A stretch of 14,000 nucleotides of DNA from Patescibacteria group bacterium (GTDB taxonomy: Bacteria; Patescibacteriota; Patescibacteriia; Patescibacteriales; GWC2-42-12): positions 1 to 14,000 of the forward strand of contig JAHITL010000060.1 in the NCBI GenBank assembly GCA_018817545.1, given 5' to 3'. Shown here piece by piece: positions 1 to 7,358 of this stretch (position 1 is its first letter; the number at the start of each line of letters is the position of its first letter). The notes under the pieces are model-generated. The model was not told where the DNA came from, made no database searches, and was given only the letters and a program-made list of their open reading frames with translations. A program made the position numbers and the translations under genes.

Positions 1-1
1 A

Positions 2-925
2 TTATTTATTAATTTTTAATGAGTATTTTAAAATTCTTTTTAAAAATCTGAAACATCTGATTAAAAAGTTATTTTGTTTCCAAAAATAATTAGTAATTAA
101 TAAGTGAGCTTTAAAATTTTTAATAATTTTGATTTTTTCAACTTTAATTTTAATATTTTCAACATTAGATTCGCTGTTAATTTTATTTATTCCGTTACAA
201 TGAGTTCCGCTATTATCAAAACCTATATTTTTAATCAGCGATTGTCCTGGGTAAAGGGTTAATTTATTTTTTAAAAACGCCGAGGCATACCACCTGATTG
301 CCCAAGAATTATTGCGTTTTTTAATTTGATCGCGCAGCATTTGTGTAAAAGGATACGAATTATTAAAATCAAATTCTTGTGTTAATCTTTTTGTTTCCAA
401 TTCATCTAATAATTTTTGGCCGTTTGTTTCAAATAAATTCCAGCCTCTTTTCCATGTGGCCCAGCCCCAACAGTCAGCTCCGCGTAAAAAAAATGTTTCA
501 GGCAATTTTTCTTTAATAGGATAAATAAAACCATGAATGCTTATCACTTCATTATCATTTTTATAAAGATTAAGGGTTTCATTCATATAGTTTAAAAAAT
601 AGCGAGAGGTAATTAAATCATCTTCTATGACAATAACGCGACCGTAATTATTAATAACTTCGGTTACGCCTATAATTATGGATTTGGCTAATCCATAATT
701 TTCCAATCGTTCTACTATTTTGATATTTTTAAAACCAGAGATGGTTTTTAGATATTTTCTAACTTTATTAACTTGTTGTTGGTTTAAATCATTATTTTTT
801 GGGCCATCAGAAAAAATAATTAAGTCGCTATCAGTGGCTAATTTGTTGTTTTTAAGAGCTTCAATTGTTTGCTTAGTATGCCATGATCGATTGTAGACAA
901 ATAAAGCGATTGGGGCAAGATTCAT
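2..925 (-). CDS. Glycosyltransferase, GT2/GnT-I-like fold
   Basis: A 307-residue glycosyltransferase, probably cytoplasmic, that would add a sugar to the lipid-linked glycan made by this cluster. The N-terminus (APIALFVYNR, then SDLIIFSDGP at about 33-42) is the nucleotide-binding start of a GT-A fold. VIVIEDDLI at 97-105 gives the acidic DxD-like metal site (EDD, 101-103). GWATWKRGW at 154-162 is a tryptophan-rich block typical of GnT-I-like/GT2 bacterial enzymes. The C-terminal 50 residues are basic and may touch the membrane. It is the last gene visible in the cluster and lies 13 bp after the GT11-like gene, so it is presumably cotranscribed. The stop codon (TAA) falls at bases 4-2, so the gene is complete. 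No Shine-Dalgarno sequence is visible before ATG 925. The donor and acceptor sugars cannot be read from the sequence. Confidence 0.85.
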   Translation of the reverse strand: MNLAPIALFVYNRSWHTKQTIEALKNNKLATDSDLIIFSDGPKNNDLNQQQVNKVRKYLKTISGFKNIKIVERLENYGLAKSIIIGVTEVINNYGRVIVIEDDLITSRYFLNYMNETLNLYKNDNEVISIHGFIYPIKEKLPETFFLRGADCWGWATWKRGWNLFETNGQKLLDELETKRLTQEFDFNNSYPFTQMLRDQIKKRNNSWAIRWYASAFLKNKLTLYPGQSLIKNIGFDNSGTHCNGINKINSESNVENIKIKVEKIKIIKNFKAHLLITNYFWKQNNFLIRCFRFLKRILKYSLKINK

Positions 926-938
926 AAATTTAATTTTT

Positions 939-1814
939 TTATTTATTATTTTTTAAATTAATCGCAGACAATGCTTTTGTCCAATTTATTTTTTCCTTGG
1001 AAAAAATCACTCTTGGTTTGCGACCATAATAAGCAGCCCAAGCGTTATAAGTGCTGTTCGAACCAATAATCAAATCGCATTCAGATAGAGTGTATAAATC
1101 AGAAATTTCATTGCCTAAACCTTTAACAAAATTTAGATTGATAAATTTATTTTTTTCAATTGCTTCGTCAGAACACAAAACAAATATTATTTCCTCTTTT
1201 TTATACAACAAATTGTTTTGTAGCTCATTCAGAATATTATTAATTTGAGAAAAATTAAAAAAATATTCTCCAAGACGCCATGTCTTATAATCACCCTGTC
1301 GGATATGGACGCCGATAATTAGTTTGTATTTATTTTTTAATTCATTGATAAATTGCGTGATCAATGCCAGATATTCTTGACGTGGTTTGAAATACTCTTT
1401 AATTTCCGCATGATATTTTTCAATGCCGACATAACTGCGAAAAAGCCAGCCATTGAAATAATAATTTTTATTGCTACTCTTGTCTATCCGTGCCAGAATT
1501 TCTTTTTGTTTCACGTTGTTGTTAGTATCAGGAGACAGGAGAAATTCTTGACTGCCATCAATGATTTGCTCTAAAAAAGCATTCTTTAAAAAAGATAGAA
1601 ATTTTATTCTGGTGGCAATTTTTATTAATAATTTTAGAATTTCTGTTTTTAAATTAAATTTAGGCGCGGGAATATTAAAATATTTCTTAAATTTTTTAAA
1701 ATCGTAGTTTGCGCATTTATATTCTTTCTCCAAACAATAAGCATAAATACTGGCATATAAATGCAATTTATTGGCCATGCGACCAGGCGAATTTATAATA
1801 ATAATTTTATTCAT
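939..1814 (-). CDS. GT11-like glycosyltransferase, probable alpha-1,2-fucosyltransferase
   Basis: A 291-residue protein resembling family GT11 (alpha-1,2-fucosyltransferases), which use GDP-fucose. The diagnostic HxRxGDY-type motif is present as HIRQGDY at 170-176; the usual second arginine is replaced by Q. The N-terminal GRMANKLHLYASIYAY (11-26) corresponds to the family's GNQLFQYA-type block, and GSNSTYNAWAAYYG (251-264) to the C-terminal nucleotide-binding SxxSWWxA-like block. I chose the start at 1814 because an in-frame ATG at 1859 would overlap the upstream gene by 37 bp and add 15 residues that do not resemble the family, whereas 1814 lies 8 bp after the upstream stop. The gmd and fcl genes in the same cluster would supply GDP-fucose, which supports a fucosyltransferase call. 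The linkage made is an inference from the family. Confidence 0.78.
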   Translation of the reverse strand: MNKIIIINSPGRMANKLHLYASIYAYCLEKEYKCANYDFKKFKKYFNIPAPKFNLKTEILKLLIKIATRIKFLSFLKNAFLEQIIDGSQEFLLSPDTNNNVKQKEILARIDKSSNKNYYFNGWLFRSYVGIEKYHAEIKEYFKPRQEYLALITQFINELKNKYKLIIGVHIRQGDYKTWRLGEYFFNFSQINNILNELQNNLLYKKEEIIFVLCSDEAIEKNKFINLNFVKGLGNEISDLYTLSECDLIIGSNSTYNAWAAYYGRKPRVIFSKEKINWTKALSAINLKNNK

Positions 1815-1822
1815 AATTATAT

Positions 1823-3373
1823 TTATTTTTTTGCTTTTATAAAAGCAATGGCATACCATGAATCAGTTAGCATATCGGTTTTAGCTGCTTCATTCTCATT
1901 AACTGTAAGCCATAATCCATATTTTTTTTGATATTTTTTATACATAATACTTACTTCTGAAAAATCGCTTAATAATTTTGTTAGACGTTCTTTGTTATAT
2001 AATTTATTTATAGGTAAAACATCGCGTAGGCCATAAGGTACTGTTATTAACAAAAATCCATTGGGCTTTAAAATTCGTTTCATCTCTGACATTGCTTTGA
2101 CATCGCCATTTTGATCGTCATCGCTGTTATATCGTCCCGCCACTCCTATGTGTTCTAGAGTTGATATACAGGTGATTACATCAAAATTATTTTCAGGATA
2201 AATTGTTTGGCGGATATCGCCGATTGAAAATCTTATATTTTTATTGGTTATTTCTTTTGGATTTAAATCAATGGAGTTAATTTCCACTTCTTTAGGTAAA
2301 AAATCATATAGCATATTACTTGCCGTTGAACCAACGTCTAAAATTTTACCGCTGGTGATTTTAATATTTTTTAGCATCCATGGATATTCCTGATAACGAT
2401 CAGAATTTGGTGGTTGATGTTCTAATAAATTGGCCAATAATATGCAATCTTTTAATTTTTCACATTCACTTCTTTCTAAATAAAAAATTGGGATATTAAT
2501 AAATTTTGCTATTTTTTTACAAATCTTTATTCCAAAAGACGTGCTTTTTCGGATTATTTTTAGAAAACTGATAAAACCATAGTATAATTTTTTTTTTATA
2601 ATTTTTGGGGCATTATTAAATGAAGATGTTTTTTTATTAATACCATTTTTAGTTATAATATATTTAACATCTTTTAAAGTAGCTAAAAATCTGTTTTCTC
2701 TGGAAAAAGATATATTTTTTTTATCCTCTGCTTGAGATTTATTGGTTTTATGGCTATAATCATGATTTTGATGAATTACTTTATATAATGGACTGGCGTC
2801 AATGGTTAGCATTTTTTTTAATCCTTCTTCAATTACCCAATTATCCCAACTAATTCGGCCCACGGCAAAAGGAGGTAAATTTTGAAAAGATTTTTTTTTA
2901 AAAATAAAATAATCGCTACCCATTGGCGCATGAACTATTTTTTTCTCTTTTATTTGTTGATTTAAATTGTGTTCCCATTTGTTGTTTGAGAAATTAATTA
3001 ATTCTTTAATATTTAAATCTAGCCTTTGTCCAATAATCAAAAATTCTTCGTGTGGTAAAAAATTTAAAATTTTTAGAAAATCTTTTGTTAATATTACGTC
3101 AGCATTGATATACATTAATATCGAATTTTTTGCTTTTATTCTAATTAAGTCAAAAACTGAGTTTAAAAGTGGAGTCTTGGCTTCGGTGCATTGAACATTT
3201 TTAATGTGAAAAATATTATTTTTTTGGCAGAATTCATCAACACCATAATCATTACCTGCTAAAATGACTTCGATATCTTTAGATAAATTAAGCCAGCTTA
3301 AAATAGCATTGGTTTGGATGTTAATAATATGAGAATCTTTAAATGGTTTTGGGATTGAAAAAATAGTTAACAT
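1823..3373 (-). CDS. Two-domain glycosyltransferase-methyltransferase fusion
   Basis: A 516-residue protein that seems to join two enzymes. Residues about 1-215 look like a GT-A glycosyltransferase: a beta-strand start, YINADVIL (88-95) in the place of a DxD motif, MGSDYFIFKK (151-160) and SWDNW (175-179). Residues about 216-335 form a basic, mostly hydrophobic linker. Residues about 340-516 are a class I S-adenosylmethionine-dependent methyltransferase: motif I KILDVGST (343-350), the acidic end of strand 2 in SIDLNP (D369), DVITCISTLEHIG (398-410), and LKPNGFLLITVP (435-446). The protein would add a sugar and methylate it or a neighbour. It lies 4 bp after the upstream methyltransferase stop and 8 bp before the next gene start. 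The gene is intact across both halves with no stop. The sugar and the methylated atom are unknown. Confidence 0.8.
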   Translation of the reverse strand: MLTIFSIPKPFKDSHIINIQTNAILSWLNLSKDIEVILAGNDYGVDEFCQKNNIFHIKNVQCTEAKTPLLNSVFDLIRIKAKNSILMYINADVILTKDFLKILNFLPHEEFLIIGQRLDLNIKELINFSNNKWEHNLNQQIKEKKIVHAPMGSDYFIFKKKSFQNLPPFAVGRISWDNWVIEEGLKKMLTIDASPLYKVIHQNHDYSHKTNKSQAEDKKNISFSRENRFLATLKDVKYIITKNGINKKTSSFNNAPKIIKKKLYYGFISFLKIIRKSTSFGIKICKKIAKFINIPIFYLERSECEKLKDCILLANLLEHQPPNSDRYQEYPWMLKNIKITSGKILDVGSTASNMLYDFLPKEVEINSIDLNPKEITNKNIRFSIGDIRQTIYPENNFDVITCISTLEHIGVAGRYNSDDDQNGDVKAMSEMKRILKPNGFLLITVPYGLRDVLPINKLYNKERLTKLLSDFSEVSIMYKKYQKKYGLWLTVNENEAAKTDMLTDSWYAIAFIKAKK

Positions 3374-3377
3374 AATT

Positions 3378-4112
3378 TTATCTTTTTTGAAGAATTAAAA
3401 CATATCCATTCGTCTGTGCGTGCGGAAATTTTAGAAATGTCCAAAAAAATTTGGACAACATATTTAAAAAAAGTGAATTATTAAAAATTAATTCTTCTTT
3501 TCGCCACCATACTTTTATTGTTTTAATATTAATTAAACTTGTTTTTTGTTGCTGATCGTAAGTAAAATAATTAATTATAGCTGCGGGTGGATAGGGTCGG
3601 ATATGGTCTATATTATTATAAAAATTTTTATGCCATAAAGGACTTCTGATAATAACGTAGCCACCTTTTCGAACCAAACGAAAAATTTCCTCCAAAAAAT
3701 CAACGACTTCTGGATATTTGAAGTGTTCTATGATATGAGAGCAATGAATAATATCAAAATTTTCATTTTCAAGCTGATTATGCAAAATATCTATGTTTAA
3801 TGTTTTTAGTTTTAATTCAGTTGTTGTTTCGGCTAACTTTTTGTTTATCTCCAGGCAAACAATGTTAAACCAAGGAAATTTATTTTTAATTAGCAACGGA
3901 AAACGGCCATGGCCAGATGCTACTTCAAAATAATTGTAATTTTTATTTTTATCTAGAGAATTAAAAAAATTCAGCACAGGTTTGTCCTCGTTGTTTAAAC
4001 TTTCCTTGGTATGTTTTTTGTTAATAAATTTAGCTAAGGATTTTAAAAATTTAATTTTTTTTAAAAACATATTAAAAATAGTTAATTTATTATCCAAATA
4101 GTTGTTTCCCAT
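3378..4112 (-). CDS. Class I SAM-dependent methyltransferase
   Basis: A 244-residue soluble methyltransferase, probably acting on the glycan or its lipid-linked precursor. Motif I is FEVASGHGR at 62-70, the acidic residue ending strand 2 is E88 in CLEIN, and FDIIHCSHIIEH (119-130) is the post-I/motif II region seen in Methyltransf_11/23-type enzymes. RLVRKGGYVIIRSP (145-158) forms strand 5. The start is uncertain. ATG 4112 overlaps the upstream methyltransferase gene by 31 bp and has a weak GAGGG about 10 nt upstream; an internal ATG at 4070 (residue 15) would leave an 11-bp gap and still keep the domain whole. It is 4 bp from the downstream fusion gene, so translational coupling is likely. 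The substrate cannot be inferred from sequence alone. Confidence 0.82.
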   Translation of the reverse strand: MGNNYLDNKLTIFNMFLKKIKFLKSLAKFINKKHTKESLNNEDKPVLNFFNSLDKNKNYNYFEVASGHGRFPLLIKNKFPWFNIVCLEINKKLAETTTELKLKTLNIDILHNQLENENFDIIHCSHIIEHFKYPEVVDFLEEIFRLVRKGGYVIIRSPLWHKNFYNNIDHIRPYPPAAIINYFTYDQQQKTSLINIKTIKVWWRKEELIFNNSLFLNMLSKFFWTFLKFPHAQTNGYVLILQKR

Positions 4113-4771
4113 TCTCTTAATCCCTCAAACCCTTGACCTTGGAAAATAATTTTTTCAAAAGTAGCTAATGATGTTTTACCTTGATTATACTCTTCGCGTT
4201 CGGAATTGTCTAAAATAATAGCTCCATGTTTTTTAATTTTAAGCAAAGAATGTAGGAGGCAACCATTGCGCGCGCGACCATCAATAAAAATTAAGTCAAA
4301 ATAATTATCTGGAAAATCTTTAATTTTTTTGCAATATTTTTCAAAACTTAAATTATTATAAATTTGATTTGAGGAGCTATAAATTTCGTCATGGTTATCT
4401 TGATTTTTTTCAGGTTTTATTAAAAATAAAGTGCAATTTTTTATAGCAAATTTTTTGCACATTTTCTTAATTTTAATAAACCAATCATTATCATGTTCAG
4501 CGCTATAAATATTTTTTACATGTTGGGAAAAATAAATAGTTGATTCGCCACTGCCATATTCAAAAATTTTCATGTCTTTTTTTAAAAAATTATCCAACCA
4601 ATTTTTTGCATTCACTACTACCCATGGGGTATAATATTTCTTAATTTTAAATCTTCGGCCAATAGCGTATTTGATTAACGCAGTACTTCTGGAAATAGAT
4701 AGTATTGTATCCCAATAATACAAAATTTTATTTTTGATGTTTTTTATTATTTTAATCATCTGAGAAATCAT
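4082..4771 (-). CDS. Class I SAM-dependent methyltransferase-like protein
   Basis: A 229-residue protein with a methyltransferase-type Rossmann fold. The glycine-rich loop is IFEYGSGEST at 69-78, the acidic end of strand 2 lies in YSAEHDNDW (89-97), FDLIFIDGRARNG (158-170) is the strand 4 region, and AIILDNSERE (184-193) the strand 5 region. The IFIDGR...ILDNS pattern is typical of a group of small O-methyltransferase-like proteins found in polysaccharide clusters. The first about 50 residues are basic and hydrophobic. The start overlaps the end of wzt by 20 bp (ATG 4771); a second ATG at 4759 (residue 5) also overlaps. This tight coupling to wzt suggests that the enzyme acts on the glycan that Wzt recognises. 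Its substrate is unknown. Confidence 0.75.
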   Translation of the reverse strand: MISQMIKIIKNIKNKILYYWDTILSISRSTALIKYAIGRRFKIKKYYTPWVVVNAKNWLDNFLKKDMKIFEYGSGESTIYFSQHVKNIYSAEHDNDWFIKIKKMCKKFAIKNCTLFLIKPEKNQDNHDEIYSSSNQIYNNLSFEKYCKKIKDFPDNYFDLIFIDGRARNGCLLHSLLKIKKHGAIILDNSEREEYNQGKTSLATFEKIIFQGQGFEGLREWETTIWIIN

Positions 4772-6026
4772 AATCTAATAAATAATTACCCTGTTCGTTT
4801 AATGGTGGTAATTTACCTGTTTTATAAAAATTGCCATAGTTAACGGAAAACAAACCAGCGTTTTGAATCCAGTCGGTAATTTCGTCTCTAATGCTTAAAA
4901 AAATGGTAAATTGGTATTTTCCTATATTAAAAGGCAAGTTGTTTATTTTAATTTTTATTAAATGTTGATCGTTAACTTTTAATTTTTTTTTAATAATCAG
5001 ATTACTCAAAAAAGCTAGACGATTTTGAGTAATCTGATCGTCTATGGTCAAGGAAACATCAAATTCGCTGACGCCTTCATTAAAAATTTTGTATTTCAGC
5101 CAAATTTCTATATTTTGACCACAGACAAGAAATGTTATAATTTCACCTGAATTATTATGTAAAGAATAATCAATAATTTTTATTTTTCCAGTTCCTTTGC
5201 GATTAGTTAATTCGTCAATAGACGAGGAGTTATAAAAAGTATCTAAATTATTTATATAATAATTAACTACCTCTGAAGTTTTGTTAATTAAAGAAATTTG
5301 TCCTTTGTTTAATAAGATGCAACGTTTACAGAGTTGCGTCACAGCTCCCATATTATGGCTTACAAATAATATTGTACGTTTTTCTTTTTTCGTTATTTCA
5401 TCCATTTTTCCTAAACACTTTTTTTGAAAATCAGCGTCACCAACAGCCAATACTTCATCAATAATTAAAATATCAGGTTCTAGATGAGCTGCCACGGAAA
5501 AAGCTAAACGTACGCTCATTCCAGAAGAATAATATTTAATAGGTGTATCTAAAAATTTTTCAACTCCGGAAAATTTTACTATATCATTAAACTTATCATT
5601 AATTTCTTTTTTTGTCATCCCTAAAATCGCCCCATTTAAAAATATATTTTCTCTGCCAGAAAGTTCTGGGTGAAATCCTGTTCCCACTTCTAATAAAGAA
5701 GCGACTTTGCCTCGCATAATTGCTTCGCCAGTAGTTGGGGGAGTGATGCCAGTTAAAATTTTTAGTAAAGTTGATTTTCCAGCTCCATTAGCTCCGATAA
5801 TACCAATAGCCTCGCCCTTTTCTATTGTAAAATTAATATCTTTTAATGCCCAAAATTCTTCTTTGGTTTCTTGACCAGTGATTTGTTTTGCTTTGTGTTT
5901 GGCAAATTGAAATGGATTTTTAAAAACATTAGTTAAAACATCGCGCAAGGCAACATACCCGCCTTGTTGATGTGTAATATTATATTTTTTACCTAAATTT
6001 TTTACTTCAATAATTGAGTTAGACAT
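4752..6026 (-). CDS. wzt: ABC transporter ATP-binding protein of polysaccharide export, with C-terminal Wzt-type domain
   Basis: A 424-residue ATPase that drives export of a lipid-linked polysaccharide with the permease at 6543-7358. The nucleotide-binding domain (about 1-255) has Walker A GANGAGKST (78-86), signature YSSGMSVRLAF (166-176), Walker B DILIIDE (185-191) followed by the D-loop, and the switch histidine H224 in SHNMG. Residues about 270-424 form a beta-rich tail matching the position of the Wzt C-terminal domain, which in E. coli O8/O9a binds the modified end of the O-antigen. A tail of this length separates it from the short TagH/KpsT-type ATPases. The start (ATG 6026) lies in the outer end of the inverted repeat that bounds the GxxExxY gene; no Shine-Dalgarno is visible. 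Its partner wzm is separated from it by that inserted gene. Confidence 0.93.
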   Translation of the reverse strand: MSNSIIEVKNLGKKYNITHQQGGYVALRDVLTNVFKNPFQFAKHKAKQITGQETKEEFWALKDINFTIEKGEAIGIIGANGAGKSTLLKILTGITPPTTGEAIMRGKVASLLEVGTGFHPELSGRENIFLNGAILGMTKKEINDKFNDIVKFSGVEKFLDTPIKYYSSGMSVRLAFSVAAHLEPDILIIDEVLAVGDADFQKKCLGKMDEITKKEKRTILFVSHNMGAVTQLCKRCILLNKGQISLINKTSEVVNYYINNLDTFYNSSSIDELTNRKGTGKIKIIDYSLHNNSGEIITFLVCGQNIEIWLKYKIFNEGVSEFDVSLTIDDQITQNRLAFLSNLIIKKKLKVNDQHLIKIKINNLPFNIGKYQFTIFLSIRDEITDWIQNAGLFSVNYGNFYKTGKLPPLNEQGNYLLDYDFSDD

Positions 6027-6041
6027 ACTAATATACGAATG
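6025..6041. repeat. Left arm of 17-bp inverted repeat bounding the GxxExxY gene
   Basis: ATACTAATATACGAATG on the plus strand. It is the perfect reverse complement of 6429-6445 and 6503-6519. Its inner end abuts the stop codon of the GxxExxY gene (6042-6044) and its outer end overlaps the wzt start codon (6024-6026). Confidence 0.85.
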
Positions 6042-6077
6042 TTACGAATTATACGAATCAATACGAATAATGCGAAC
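6034..6077. repeat. Phased TACGAAT repeats at the 3' end of the GxxExxY gene
   Basis: TACGAAT occurs at 6034-6040, 6043-6049, 6052-6058 and 6062-6068, with a degenerate TGCGAAC at 6071-6077: steps of 9, 9, 10 and 9 bp. The last three lie in the coding region and encode the repeated Arg/Ser/Ile-rich tail; the first lies beyond the stop. Confidence 0.8.
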
Positions 6078-6431
6078 GGGTTTAAGATATTTAGATTTAA
6101 AATTAACTAGCAATCCCAATTTAATATTTGTTTGTTGTAAATAATTTTGAATCTGTCGATAATGTTCTCTGGTAATAGCCATAGTTGATTTGAGTTCTAT
6201 AATTATTTTATTGTCAATAATAAAATCTACAATATTTCCACTATCAGAAATAGCTAAGTCTCTTTTATAAGAAATTTTAATTTCTTTTAACTTTTTCTCA
6301 ATTAAATCACCATATTGTTTTTCTCTCGCATATTGTCCTAATTCGTTATGAACAGCAAAAAGTATACCCGTAATTGCATAAGACAATTCTGGATATATGA
6401 TTTTATTTTTTGTGTTTATATTCGTATCCAT
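6042..6431 (-). CDS. GxxExxY protein, PD-(D/E)XK nuclease-like
   Basis: A 129-residue protein of the GxxExxY family, frequent in candidate-phyla genomes and without a firmly assigned role. The N-terminal helix HNELGQYAREKQYGDL (28-43) carries the namesake region, and YKRDLAI (55-61) follows. The nuclease-like core is seen in VDFIIDNKIIIELK (68-81): D69, then E79-x-K81, the D...ExK pattern of the PD-(D/E)XK fold. Length is normal for the family, and no stop or frameshift is seen. It sits exactly between the two subunits of an ABC exporter, in the same orientation, where it has no obvious pathway role. The stop codon begins one base after a 17-bp inverted repeat arm and the start codon lies in the other arm. 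The final residues (IIRIDSYNS) are themselves encoded by the TTCGTA-rich repeats. A nuclease role is inference from the fold. Confidence 0.85.
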   Translation of the reverse strand: MDTNINTKNKIIYPELSYAITGILFAVHNELGQYAREKQYGDLIEKKLKEIKISYKRDLAISDSGNIVDFIIDNKIIIELKSTMAITREHYRQIQNYLQQTNIKLGLLVNFKSKYLKPVRIIRIDSYNS

Positions 6432-6546
6432 TCGTATATTAGTATAATTCGTATATTAGCATGTTTATCTATGATTTTATTTTTTGTGTTTATATTCGTA
6501 TCCATTCGTATATTAGTATAATTCGTATATTAGCATGTTTATCTAT
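6396..6546. repeat. 74-bp tandem duplication
   Basis: Positions 6399-6472 are repeated exactly at 6473-6546, with three more matching bases before the first copy. Each copy holds the GxxExxY start codon, its first 11 codons and several TTCGTAT motifs. The second start codon (ATG 6505) opens a frame of only about 29 codons because 74 is not a multiple of three. The right end of the second copy runs into the wzm stop codon. Confidence 0.95.
6429..6445. repeat. Right arm of 17-bp inverted repeat bounding the GxxExxY gene
   Basis: CATTCGTATATTAGTAT on the plus strand; it includes the GxxExxY start codon (6429-6431). A further copy lies at 6503-6519 as part of the 74-bp duplication. Confidence 0.85.
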
Positions 6547-7358
6547 ATTATATCAGCAAAATATCTTTCGGTTTTTTTAAAATATATTACTCCGATTACA
6601 AAAAGAATCAAGGTTGTGATAAATGAAATGCCAAGGAGTTGCCAGTTGATTGGAGCATTGCCAAGAATGGCTGCATGCGCTGCTTTAATAACTCCTGTCA
6701 TAGGATTTAATGCTAAAATCCATGAATATTTTCCAGCAATACTCGCAGGGTAAATTACAGGGGTAATAAACATTAATATTTGAATAAAAAATGGGAGTAT
6801 ATAGCGGACATCGCGGTATTTAACATTAACAGCTGCTAGAAAAAGTCCGCCACCAACTGATGCTAAAAAAGATATAAATAACAGAATAGGCAAAATCAGC
6901 AAACCCAATAAATTCGGCGTATAGCCATAATAAATCATCATGCCGATTAAAATTATGGAAGCTATAAAGAAATCTACTAATTTTGTTAGTACAGCTGATA
7001 TTGGTAAAATTAATCTTGGAAAATATACTTTAGTGATTATTGATTGGTTTGCAATTAAACAATTGCTAGTTTCTGTTAAAGCTCCAGAAAAGAATTGCCA
7101 AATTAATAGTCCGACATAAACAAAAATAGGATATGGGATTCCATCAGATGGCATTTTCGCAAAATTGCCAAAAAATATTGAAAAAACAATCATTGTAACA
7201 AAAGGTTGAAATAATGCCCAAGCAACACCAACGGCAGTTTGTTTGTATCTAACTTTTAAATCGCGCCAAGTAAAAAAATACATAAGCTCGCGGTATTGCC
7301 AAAGTTCGCTAATATCACTCCAGCTAAAAGTTTTTTTAGGTCTAATTATTGTTTCCAT
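6543..7358 (-). CDS. wzm: ABC-2 type polysaccharide export permease
   Basis: A 271-residue inner-membrane permease that pairs with the ATPase at 4752-6026 to move a lipid-linked glycan across the membrane. The N-terminal amphipathic stretch FFTWRDLKVRYKQTAVG (28-44) is the typical cytoplasmic helix of this family, followed by about six membrane segments near 45-63, 76-95, 120-145, 150-175, 188-205 and 240-260. YFPRLILPI (112-120) and ALNPMTGVI (216-224) are characteristic of Wzm/TagG-like permeases. Length matches the family. ATG 7358 overlaps the end of the upstream ATPase frame by 17 bp. No Shine-Dalgarno is visible. The stop (TAG, 6545-6543) lies inside the end of the second copy of the 74-bp tandem repeat, so that duplication extends right up to the gene. 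Confidence 0.93.
   Translation of the reverse strand: METIIRPKKTFSWSDISELWQYRELMYFFTWRDLKVRYKQTAVGVAWALFQPFVTMIVFSIFFGNFAKMPSDGIPYPIFVYVGLLIWQFFSGALTETSNCLIANQSIITKVYFPRLILPISAVLTKLVDFFIASIILIGMMIYYGYTPNLLGLLILPILLFISFLASVGGGLFLAAVNVKYRDVRYILPFFIQILMFITPVIYPASIAGKYSWILALNPMTGVIKAAHAAILGNAPINWQLLGISFITTLILFVIGVIYFKKTERYFADII

Noticed and set aside
939..1859. Longer GT11-like gene starting at ATG 1859
   Set aside because: It would overlap the upstream fusion gene by 37 bp, and the extra 15 residues (VCHCFYKSKK...) do not look like the family; ATG 1814 begins right at the first beta-strand.
6025..6546. CRISPR array made of the TTCGTAT repeats
   Set aside because: Repeat units are 7 bp at 9-10 bp steps with no spacers of constant size, and they overlap coding sequence; no cas genes are present.
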